A stretch of 8,479 nt of DNA from an uncultured Desulfovibrionaceae bacterium. GTDB taxonomy: Bacteria > Desulfobacterota > Desulfovibrionia > Desulfovibrionales > Desulfovibrionaceae. This document shows, in pieces, positions 1-6,268 of this stretch. The stretch lies in assembly GCA_947037905.1 (NCBI GenBank), contig CAMQUX010000049.1:1-8479 (forward strand), written 5' to 3'. Both the position numbers and the translations under genes were made by a program. How positions within the stretch are numbered: position 1 is the first letter of the stretch; every line of letters begins with the position of its first letter. Under the pieces are notes generated by a model that did not search any database, was not told the DNA's origin, and was given only the letters and a program-made list of their open reading frames with translations.

Positions 1-226
1 CAAAATGCATATATCACCATATCAAGATAACTAGATTTATTAGAGAATGTACTTTTTTTATAAAAATTGGTCAAGGTTTATTTTTAAATAAAAAAATTAA
101 TAAAACAAGATGCTTGTCATTATATATTGCTTAGGATAGAAGTGCTTTATGAGCAAAAAAGTACTCTGAGTAGCAGAAAATAGTCTGATGAGCTATGATA
201 AGAAATGAAAGAGAGTAGGTGTACAT

Positions 227-736
227 ATGGACTGGGAACTTAAAGCAAAGATGATGAAAACAAAAAGCCCAAAAATTGTAGGTAATGATATACTTTCATT
301 TTTGAGCAAAAAAGATACGGAAGGGAGGCTGCGTTTTCTTCCTCTGTGGGCAAATTGGGACAAGATAATACCCAGTAATTTTATCGGCTTAGTTGAGCCT
401 TTAGGGCATAAAGAAAGCACCTTAATGCTTCTAGCAAAAGATTCTGTAGTAATGCAAGAGCTGACATTTTTAGCCCCGCAATTACTTGATATAATAAATA
501 CATATTTAAAAGAGAATGCATTCACCAAAGTACATTTTCAATTAGCTAACGGGCGAGAGCTGTTGCATAAAGATAAAATAGTCGCGCCACGAGTAGAAAG
601 AAATGAGCTGCCAGAATATTTAACAAAAGAGACAGTAGGGCTCTTGCCAGAAGATTTTGCAGCAGATAGTATAGTTGGCGAAAGCTATAAAAAATATAAA
701 GAAATTATTTTAAAAGAAATTGAAGAAAAATCTTAG
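227..736 (+). CDS. DUF721 / DciA-like protein
   Basis: This 169-residue protein is recognisable as a DUF721 family member. The domain spans about residues 38-110: it opens with the tryptophan pair W41/W44, continues with PLGH at 58-61 and the QEL signature at 77-79, and ends in KVHF at 101-104 followed by NGRELL. In better studied bacteria DUF721 proteins (DciA) bind the replicative helicase DnaB and help load it at the origin. That role is transferred from the family and is not shown here. The tail of about 60 residues after the domain is charged (many K and E) and matches nothing I know. The ATG at 227 follows a purine-rich GAGAGTAGGTG at the right distance; ATGs at 251 and 254 are possible shorter starts and would leave the domain intact. 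It stands alone, with a 742-nt gap before the next gene, and has no evident link to the SLR genes. The family call is fairly secure; the function is inferred. Confidence 0.8.
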   Translation: MDWELKAKMMKTKSPKIVGNDILSFLSKKDTEGRLRFLPLWANWDKIIPSNFIGLVEPLGHKESTLMLLAKDSVVMQELTFLAPQLLDIINTYLKENAFTKVHFQLANGRELLHKDKIVAPRVERNELPEYLTKETVGLLPEDFAADSIVGESYKKYKEIILKEIEEKS

Positions 737-858
737 AAACGAGTAATTAAAGTAAGATAGCAATGAACACTATGAGCATAAGCAGGTTTATACTTGGCTC
801 ATAAATTGAGTAATAGTAGTTTTATTTATCATTTTATTTTTATGTTATATATAAGATT

Positions 859-888
859 TTGTGTTGTATTGTTATTTTTGTTTATATT
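859..888 (+). promoter_or_regulatory. weak sigma70-like promoter candidate
   Basis: TTGTGT (859-864) and TATATT (883-888) are separated by 18 nt, a usable sigma70-type arrangement. Transcription would start near 895 and run into the two stem-loops ending at 1038. In such AT-rich DNA a match of this quality is common by chance. It is listed only because it sits at the right distance from the structured RNA candidate. Confidence 0.2.
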
Positions 889-894
889 ATCTAT

Positions 895-1038
895 GCTCGT
901 TAAAATTATATAAAAGTACATTTTTTTATAGTCCCAGCCAAGTTTTAGCAATAAAATTACGCAAAATCCAATCCTACTCGTAATTTGTGCCGATAAGATG
1001 TGAACAGTTAGTATTTATACTCATAGTTCATATTTTTT
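895..1038 (+). ncRNA. candidate small RNA of about 140 nt
   Basis: The stretch contains an 8-bp perfect stem, AAATTACG (954-961) with CGTAATTT (979-986), extended outward across an internal loop by GCA (948-950) with TGC (988-990). Its 17-nt loop is C/T-rich and carries two TCC motifs, the kind of unpaired seed that small RNAs use against Shine-Dalgarno sequences. A second long hairpin (1001-1030) and a T-tract close it like an intrinsic terminator. It could equally be the 3' untranslated end of the upstream gene. No known RNA family was recognised. The 5' end is a guess from a weak promoter. Confidence 0.25.
1001..1038 (+). terminator. imperfect 30-bp dyad plus T-tract, likely intrinsic terminator
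   Basis: TGAAC at 1001-1005 pairs with GTTCA at 1026-1030, and GTAT at 1011-1014 with ATAC at 1017-1020. Of 15 symmetric positions, 11 are Watson-Crick and one is a G-T pair. Two nt further on is a run of six T (1033-1038). The T-tract lies only on the + side, so termination would be rightward. The stem is AT-rich and the inner part is interrupted, so efficiency may be modest. The dyad could instead be a protein-binding operator. Confidence 0.4.
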
Positions 1039-1310
1039 GTTTAATAGAGCAAAATTTGAGGACAATAGTTTCTTTAAAATATTATTCATCTTTCATTGCT
1101 AATTTTAGATATATTTTGTATAGTTAGCAAAATATGTCTAAGCTTGCTTCTTCTTAAATCTAGCATGCTTACAGATGCTATTCTTAAAATAATATTGTGG
1201 TTAAAAACATATCATAATAACTGTAGTAGATGATAAAATAGGATGTTTAACAGGAAATAATTTCTTTTAGTACGTTATGAGTGCTATTTTATAAGGTTTT
1301 TTTGATTTTT

Positions 1311-1340
1311 TTGACAATAATATCCTTTAAAGAGTAAGAA
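1311..1340 (+). promoter_or_regulatory. possible promoter of the first SLR operon
   Basis: A perfect TTGACA occurs at 1311-1316. The best -10 at a standard distance is the poor TAAGAA at 1335-1340 (18-nt spacer). A better -10-like hexamer, CATAAT, lies at 1385-1390 but lacks a good -35. Either would give a leader of roughly 80-135 nt before the ATG at 1479. This is a position-based suggestion only. Confidence 0.3.
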
Positions 1341-1478
1341 TTTTATACATTTTTCGATTGTGGAAGATAGTTTTTTTATTTTCTCATAATTAACTAAAAT
1401 AAATTTAATTAAAAGCTTCAAGAGATTCTTTATAGATTTTTTTGAAGTGCAAAAAGCGGAGTATATTTTGGAGATAGT

Positions 1479-2465
1479 ATGTATTTAGGATTGATATTTT
1501 GTGCTCTTTTTGCTGGTGTATTTTTTTTGGTTTTTTTGAAAAAGTACAGACCAGTCAGACGTTTAAAGCTAAAAGCATCATATGGAGATGTTGTTTCACA
1601 ATATGAGCTGGGGCTTACATATTACAGTGGCTTTCTTCAAGATTACAGCGAAGCATTTAAATGGTTCGAGCTATCAGCAAAACAAGCTCATGCACCGTCT
1701 CAATTTTTGCTTGGTTTTATGTACGAGAAAGGGAAAGGTTTTGAGCCTGATTATGCGAAGGCAAAAAAATGGTATGAATTATCTGCTCAGCAAGAGTATG
1801 TAGATGCACAATATAAGATGGGAGTCCTTTATTATGATGGTAAAGGCGTAGCGCAAGATTATATTGAAGCACGAAGGTGGTTTGAAATATCTGCTAGTCG
1901 GGGGCAAGCATCTGCACAGTTTCTTCTTGGTTTAATTTATGCGAGCGGATTAGGTGTAGTGCAAGATTATGTCGAAGCAAAGAAATGGTATAGTTTATCA
2001 GCAGAACAAGGGCAAATAGAGGCGCAAAATAATCTTGCAGGAATTTATTATTATGGTCTAGCCTTACCTCAAAATTATATAGAAGCAAAAAAATGGTACG
2101 CAGAAGCCGCCAAGCAAGGGCATAAGAATGCACAGTCGATGCTTGGAGATATATATTGTAATGGTTATGGCATAAGCCCTAATTATGTTGAGGCAAAAAA
2201 ATGGTACACACGGGCAGCACGACAAGGTAGCGCAGAAGCACAATATAATTTAGGCACATTATACTGCCAAGGGCATGGTATAAAACTAAATTTACAATGG
2301 GCATATGTACTTTTTTCATTATCGTGCGTGAGCTCTCAGAATAATCAAGCTTGCGTAAATGCAAGAGATGAATTGGGGCTGGCTTTATCTGTACAACAGA
2401 TAAATAGGGCTCAAAAAATGGCAAAAAAATTATATATACAGTGGCAAAATGATTCAAAGAAGTAA
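1479..2465 (+). CDS. membrane-anchored Sel1-like repeat protein (7 repeats)
   Basis: A protein of 328 residues. Residues 3-20 form a hydrophobic segment with almost nothing before it and a strongly basic stretch after it (K21, K22, R24, R27, R28, K30, K32). This predicts an uncleaved anchor with the N-terminus outside and the repeats in the cytoplasm. Seven SLR units follow from G36: the first is short (34 residues), then 36-residue units start at 70, 106, 142, 178, 214 and 250. They carry the family's AQ-x-x-LG, GxGV-x-QDY and EAKKWY motifs. A helical cap ends the protein (DELGLALS...QKMAKKLY). SLR units stack as alpha/alpha superhelices that bind partner proteins; the partner is unknown. 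Unlike its neighbours it has cysteines outside the anchor (227, 263, 283, 292). TTGGAG five nt before the ATG supports the start. The next gene begins 31 nt downstream, so the two are probably co-transcribed. Confidence 0.9.
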   Translation: MYLGLIFCALFAGVFFLVFLKKYRPVRRLKLKASYGDVVSQYELGLTYYSGFLQDYSEAFKWFELSAKQAHAPSQFLLGFMYEKGKGFEPDYAKAKKWYELSAQQEYVDAQYKMGVLYYDGKGVAQDYIEARRWFEISASRGQASAQFLLGLIYASGLGVVQDYVEAKKWYSLSAEQGQIEAQNNLAGIYYYGLALPQNYIEAKKWYAEAAKQGHKNAQSMLGDIYCNGYGISPNYVEAKKWYTRAARQGSAEAQYNLGTLYCQGHGIKLNLQWAYVLFSLSCVSSQNNQACVNARDELGLALSVQQINRAQKMAKKLYIQWQNDSKK

Positions 2466-2487
2466 ATATTATTTAAAAAAAATATTT

Positions 2488-2493
2488 GAGGAA
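2488..2493 (+). promoter_or_regulatory. ribosome binding site that sets the start of the second SLR gene
   Basis: GAGGAA lies a few nt before the ATG at 2497. The frame is open further upstream to an ATG at 2449, but that codon lies inside the previous gene, has no Shine-Dalgarno, and would put 16 charged residues in front of a clean signal peptide. The downstream ATG is therefore preferred. Confidence 0.75.
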
Positions 2494-2496
2494 CGT

Positions 2497-3714
2497 ATGA
2501 ACTTAAATAAAAAAGTATTATTGATTTTTAGCATATGTTTTATTTCTCTAGCTAATATAAGCATAGTGCATTCTTATACGCTCACAGAAATCGAAGCAAA
2601 AGGTTTACGTGGTGATATTGCTTCTCAAGTGACATTGGGATATCGATATTATAATGGCGCGGAAGTTGCGAAGGATTATGAGCAAGCAGCAAAATGGTGG
2701 AGTTTAGCTGCAGCTAAAGGTAATGCCGAAGCACAGGCGAATTTGGGGCTCATGTATAGCGCAGGGGAAGGGGTTGTACAAGATTTTCGAATGGCTATAA
2801 AATGGTGGAGTTTAGCTGCTAAGCAAAATAATGCTGATGCTCAATTAGGACTTGGAAGGTTATATGCACGAGGCAATGGTGTAAAACAAGATATAGTAAG
2901 AGCTCGAGATTTGTGGGAATTATCAGCGAGGCAAGGTAATGCCTCAGCACAAGCAAGCCTTGGTTTAATAGCCTATAAAGGGATATTTACTGACCCTGAT
3001 TACGCAGAAGCAGTGAGATTATGGAGACTTGCAGTAAAAAATGGAAATGCAGATGCACAAATAAATCTTGGTGTAATGTATGAAAATGGTTTTGGAGTAG
3101 TGCAAAGTTATGCAGAAGCTGTGAGACTATATGAATTAGCAGTAAAACATGGACTAGCAGAAGCACAAACAAATTTAGGCTCTATGTATTATAGAGGTCG
3201 AGGTGTAGAGCAAGATTATGCGAAAGCATTAGAACTATACAAACTAGCAGCGCAGCAAGGAGAGATTCGTGCGCAAACTAATTTAGGTCGCATGTATGCT
3301 GATGGAAGCGGTGTTGAACAGGACTATATAACAGCTAGAAGATGGTGGATACTCGCTGCAAAGAAGGGAAGTGCTTTGGCACGATTTAATATAGGTCTTA
3401 TGTATAATACTGGTAACGGTCTTAATCAAAATTATACAAAATCTCGAAAATGGTTCGAGTTAGCCGCAGATCAAGGCAATGCCGAAGCACATTACAGGCT
3501 TGGTGTTTTATATACTGAGGGCTTAGATGTGACTATTAATATAGCAAAAGCTTATGCGCATTTTACTTTTGCAACAATAATATCAAAAAATAATGAAAAA
3601 TATGTAAAGGCAAAAGATAGAATAGCAATAGATTTATCAGAAGATGAGAAAATAAAAATAGCAGCCGAAGTAAAAAAAGAAGTCATGAAGGCAGAAAAGA
3701 AATTAGATTTTTAA
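2497..3714 (+). CDS. exported Sel1-like repeat protein (9 repeats)
   Basis: With the start at 2497 the product has 405 residues. The N-terminus is a typical Sec signal peptide: basic MNLNKK, a hydrophobic core to about residue 24, and a likely cut after VHS (26). Nine 36-residue SLR units run from G39 to about residue 362. They have the usual AQ-x-x-LG-x-MY, GV-x-QDY and A-x-x-WW or A-x-x-LY elements; the fourth has a degenerate loop (GIFTDPDY). The last unit runs into AYAHFTFA and a charged helical tail with DLSEDEKIKIA, the standard end cap of the family, finishing in LDF. There is no cysteine in the mature part, as expected for an exported protein. A periplasmic or secreted scaffold role is inferred from the family. 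It lies 31 nt after the anchored SLR gene, probably in the same transcript, and terminator-like hairpins follow. Confidence 0.9.
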   Translation: MNLNKKVLLIFSICFISLANISIVHSYTLTEIEAKGLRGDIASQVTLGYRYYNGAEVAKDYEQAAKWWSLAAAKGNAEAQANLGLMYSAGEGVVQDFRMAIKWWSLAAKQNNADAQLGLGRLYARGNGVKQDIVRARDLWELSARQGNASAQASLGLIAYKGIFTDPDYAEAVRLWRLAVKNGNADAQINLGVMYENGFGVVQSYAEAVRLYELAVKHGLAEAQTNLGSMYYRGRGVEQDYAKALELYKLAAQQGEIRAQTNLGRMYADGSGVEQDYITARRWWILAAKKGSALARFNIGLMYNTGNGLNQNYTKSRKWFELAADQGNAEAHYRLGVLYTEGLDVTINIAKAYAHFTFATIISKNNEKYVKAKDRIAIDLSEDEKIKIAAEVKKEVMKAEKKLDF

Positions 3715-3725
3715 AAAATATCGCA

Positions 3726-3754
3726 ACATATGAGTTCTTATGTGAAGATTTTTT
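3726..3754 (+). terminator. weak hairpin with T6 after the second SLR gene
   Basis: ACATA (3726-3730) pairs with TATGT (3739-3743), and GA/TC pairs continue inside after one T-T mismatch, with a two-nt loop. A run of six T follows at 3749-3754, five nt from the stem. The stem is short and AT-rich. The stronger structure at 3780-3841 may do the terminating. Confidence 0.3.
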
Positions 3755-3779
3755 ATAAAATTAAGAAAATAAAATAATA

Positions 3780-3841
3780 CCGTAGCTGAAAAAAATATTT
3801 CCTGCCATTAACAGGCGTAGTTTTTTTAGAAAATTATACGG
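3780..3841 (+). terminator. nested fold-back with A7/T7 arms, probable terminator
   Basis: The core is CCTG (3801-3804) pairing with CAGG (3812-3815) over a seven-nt loop. Outside it, CT plus A7 (3786-3795, one bulged G) pairs with T7 plus AG (3821-3829). An outermost CCGTA (3780-3784) pairs with TACGG (3837-3841). The A-tract, hairpin, T-tract order is that of an intrinsic terminator and could work from both sides. It would separate the two-gene SLR operon from the next SLR gene. An RNA element or protein site is also possible. Confidence 0.4.
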
Positions 3842-4000
3842 GATAAATAAGTTTAAAAAACAGCAGCAGTAAAAGTTATAGTATAAGTGAGTATGTTCTA
3901 ATAATTAATATTTTTTAATTATATAAAGATGATAGCTGTTTAAGAAATAGAGCATGCAGTGGTTTATAGTATTCAATTTTAGATAGATTTTAATAATACT

Positions 4001-4008
4001 GAGGGGGG
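4001..4008 (+). promoter_or_regulatory. unusual G-rich ribosome binding site (GA + G6)
   Basis: The sequence is GAGGGGGG, four nt before the ATG at 4013. It contains a Shine-Dalgarno core but with six consecutive G, rare in DNA this AT-rich. It fixes the start of the third SLR gene. A change in G number would alter the spacing between the Shine-Dalgarno and the start codon. Confidence 0.75.
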
Positions 4009-4012
4009 ATAT

Positions 4013-5818
4013 ATGTTTTTAAAGAAACTATTTTATTTGACATGTCTAGTAAACATATATTTTATATTCTGCTCATCAGTAGTAGTTTTCGCAAATATAT
4101 CTCCTGCTAATTTAGCAATAGTTGAAAGCAACGCAGAAAATGGCGATGCCGAATCTCAATTTTATCTTGGAACATATTATTTGCAAGGAGTAGGAGTTTC
4201 ACAAAGTTTTGCTGAAGCGAGAAAATGGTGGGAATTATCAGCAAACCAAGGTAATCCTCTTGCGCAATATAGCTTAGGAGTTATGTATGATAAGGGGCAA
4301 GGTGCAAAGCAAAACTTTACTGCGGCCTCTAGGTGGTATGGATTAGCCGCATCACAGGGAGTAGTTGAGGCGCAACTAAGCCTTGGCTATATGCACTACA
4401 GAGGAGACGGGGTAAAGCAAAATTATACAGAAGCAATGAAATGGTTTCATGTACTGGCTGAGAAAGGATATGCTGAAGCGCAATATAATCTTGGTCATAT
4501 GAATATATTAGGGCAAGGTGTTCCGCAGAATACTGTGACAGCTCTTAAATGGTTCCAAGCATCAGCAGATCAGGGCAACGTGAACGCTCAATTATATATT
4601 GCAACAGCCTATGCTCAAGGAGCAGCAGGAGTTGAGCAAAATTTCGTAAAAGCAAAAGAAATATATGGAGAACTTGCAGATAAAGGGTATGCGATAGCGC
4701 AGAATAATTTAGGACTAATGTATTACCGAGGAGATGGAGTTAAGCAAGATTTTTCTAAGGCAAAAGAATTATACGAAAAAGCCGCTAGCCAAGATTTTGT
4801 GGCAGCAGAGTATAATATTGGGGTTATGTATTATGAAGGAAAAGGGGTTAAGCGCGATCATAGAAAAGCAAAGGAGCGTTTACTTGTAGCTGCGGATCAG
4901 GATTATGCACTCGCTCAAAATATGCTCGGTGATATACATGAGAAAGGTGAGTATGGAGTAAAAAGAGATTATGCACAAGCGCTTGATTTTTATAGGCAAT
5001 CAGCAAGACAAAATAATGCTACAGGTTTAAATAGTTTAGGAGAAATGTATAAAGAAGGTAAGGGTGTAAAACAAGATTATACAAGATCTGTAAAATTATA
5101 TGAACAAGCCGCAACTCAAGGTTTTAGTGTAGCTCAAAATAATTTAGGCGAGATGCTTGAGGACGGTAAGGGCGTAAAGCAAGATTATGCTCAAGCGTTA
5201 AAATGGTACGGAGAAGCAGCAAAATTAGGTTTTTTAGAAGCTCAGAATAATGTTATTCATATGCTCAAAGCAAATAAGGGCAGCAAAAGTGATAGTGTTG
5301 AAGCTATAGAATGGTATAAATTGTTAGCGGACAAGGGCAATTCCGGAGCACAGAATATGTACGGCTATATGCTAGATAGAGGAGTGAATGTTAAACAAGA
5401 TTATAAAGCAGCGCGGAAATGGTATTTGCTAGCGGCAAAGCAGAATTTAGCAGAGGCTCAATATAACCTTGCTCTTTTATATTATAATGCACGAGGTGTG
5501 CCACAGAATTTCCCTACAGCCTTGAAATGGTATAAAGATTCTGCAGATCAAGGATATGCGCAAGCACAATACAATCTTGGTTTGATGCATTATAATGCTC
5601 AAGGAACGCCTTTAGATTATAAAAAATCCTTAGAATGGTATACAAAAGCTGCAAATCAGGGCTATGCAGTTGCGCAATATAATCTTGGTTCTATGTACTA
5701 TAATGGTTTAGGTGTTGCTAAAAATAAGGATCATGCTAAAAAATTGTGGGAGCTTGCAGCTGCGCAAGGTTTAAAAGAAGCAAAAGTTGTACTAAAAACC
5801 ATAGCAAATATAAGATAG
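4013..5818 (+). CDS. exported Sel1-like repeat protein (15 repeats)
   Basis: A 601-residue protein. It starts with a Sec signal peptide (MFLKKLF, a hydrophobic stretch to residue 26, likely cut after VFA at 27). After a short helix, 15 SLR units run from G44 to 585. All are 36 residues except the fifth (188-224) and eighth (297-333), which have 37, with one extra residue in the loop before GV. The eleventh (406-441) is the most degenerate. The chain ends in a 16-residue half repeat (586-601), without the AYAW/ELSAEQ-type cap of its neighbours. The only cysteines (11, 20) lie in the signal peptide. Fifteen units should form an elongated superhelix suited to binding a large or multi-part partner in the periplasm or outside the cell; this is family-based inference. 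It has its own leader and a strong terminator 114 nt after the stop, so it looks like a single-gene transcript. Confidence 0.9.
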   Translation: MFLKKLFYLTCLVNIYFIFCSSVVVFANISPANLAIVESNAENGDAESQFYLGTYYLQGVGVSQSFAEARKWWELSANQGNPLAQYSLGVMYDKGQGAKQNFTAASRWYGLAASQGVVEAQLSLGYMHYRGDGVKQNYTEAMKWFHVLAEKGYAEAQYNLGHMNILGQGVPQNTVTALKWFQASADQGNVNAQLYIATAYAQGAAGVEQNFVKAKEIYGELADKGYAIAQNNLGLMYYRGDGVKQDFSKAKELYEKAASQDFVAAEYNIGVMYYEGKGVKRDHRKAKERLLVAADQDYALAQNMLGDIHEKGEYGVKRDYAQALDFYRQSARQNNATGLNSLGEMYKEGKGVKQDYTRSVKLYEQAATQGFSVAQNNLGEMLEDGKGVKQDYAQALKWYGEAAKLGFLEAQNNVIHMLKANKGSKSDSVEAIEWYKLLADKGNSGAQNMYGYMLDRGVNVKQDYKAARKWYLLAAKQNLAEAQYNLALLYYNARGVPQNFPTALKWYKDSADQGYAQAQYNLGLMHYNAQGTPLDYKKSLEWYTKAANQGYAVAQYNLGSMYYNGLGVAKNKDHAKKLWELAAAQGLKEAKVVLKTIANIR

Positions 5819-6268
5819 AACGACTATTTTTTGGCTATATTTTATAAATTATATATTCTTTGGAATGTAACTCATTAAGAATGTTTGATTTAACCGTGTC
5901 TTCATGAGTCTGCTATTTGTAGGATTATCAGGCCAAAGCACTTTAGCTTTGGCTTTTTCATGTATAGCAGGGCTAGAGAATCTGTGAATATATTTGCTTT
6001 TCTTTAGATTGCATATGCTCTCATAATAAAAAATATTAAAGCAAGATCGCAGGTTCCAAAAAAATAGGATCAAGAAATATGATTTAAAAATAAAGCCAAA
6101 AAAATAAAGCTAAAAAAAATGAAGAAAGCAAAGAGCTTACTAAAAAAGTGAGCAATCAGATAAAATGCTAATAAAGAAAGAAAAATAAGCAAATAAGTAC
6201 TAGAAAGAGTGAAAAAGACCTTACTGCTTAGTATTGTGTAGTTAACAAATAATAAGGATAGTCCCATT
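5819..6268 (+). other. 450-nt gap: terminator, then purine-rich leader
   Basis: The left part holds the intrinsic terminator at 5932-5958. From about 6073 to 6200 the + strand is dominated by A and G, with imperfect copies of AAAAATAAAGC. The T-rich opposite strand gives open frames there (5849-6073 starting at TTG, and 6070-6267), but neither has a ribosome binding site or recognisable similarity, and I do not call them. A TAAAAT at 6161-6166, 18 nt after a poor -35 (TTACTA), is the best promoter guess for the last SLR gene. Confidence 0.5.
5932..5958 (+). terminator. intrinsic terminator of the 15-repeat SLR gene
   Basis: GCCAAAGC (5932-5939) and GCTTTGGC (5946-5953) form a perfect 8-bp stem with a six-nt loop ACTTTA, immediately followed by five T (5954-5958). 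This is a textbook Rho-independent terminator and the clearest in the window. T-rich sequence follows on the + side only, so it acts rightward. Confidence 0.85.

Larger units (their letters stand above)
737..1478 (+). other. 742-nt non-coding gap with candidate RNA and promoter
   Basis: No reading frame here has a believable start, ribosome binding site and composition; the longest open stretches are AT-rich and lack a Shine-Dalgarno. No tRNA cloverleaf was seen. What stands out is a pair of stem-loops at 948-990 and 1001-1030 followed by a T-tract, a perfect TTGACA box at 1311, a small TAGCAT/ATGCTA hairpin at 1161-1180, and a hairpin at 1416-1447 just ahead of the first SLR gene (CTTCAAGAGA against TTTTTTGAAG, 10 pairs of which two are G-U). 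The rest is low-complexity A/T sequence. Confidence 0.6.

Noticed and set aside
3..134. Frame open from the left edge to a TAG at 132-134
   Set aside because: Could be the end of an upstream gene, but composition is plain AT-rich noise and nothing in the residues is recognisable.
162..172. TACTC-T-GAGTA palindrome ahead of the DUF721 gene
   Set aside because: Only 11 bp long and with no second copy seen; chance cannot be excluded.
193..528. Minus-strand open frame opposite the DUF721 gene
   Set aside because: It lies against a recognised family gene on the + strand, has no ribosome binding site and no familiar motif.
771..803. TATGAGC/GCTCATA hairpin after the DUF721 gene
   Set aside because: The seven-bp stem has a 19-nt loop and no T-tract directly after it, so it is weak as a terminator.
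763..804. 13-codon frame starting ATGAACACT
   Set aside because: No ribosome binding site, no regulatory codon run, and too short to support.
1582..1803. Alternative + frame inside the first SLR gene
   Set aside because: It is a shifted reading of the repeat-coding sequence, which is clearly used in the SLR frame.
2449..2496. Longer start for the 9-repeat SLR protein
   Set aside because: It lies inside the previous gene, lacks a Shine-Dalgarno, and would add 16 charged residues ahead of a proper signal peptide; the ATG at 2497 has GAGGAA.
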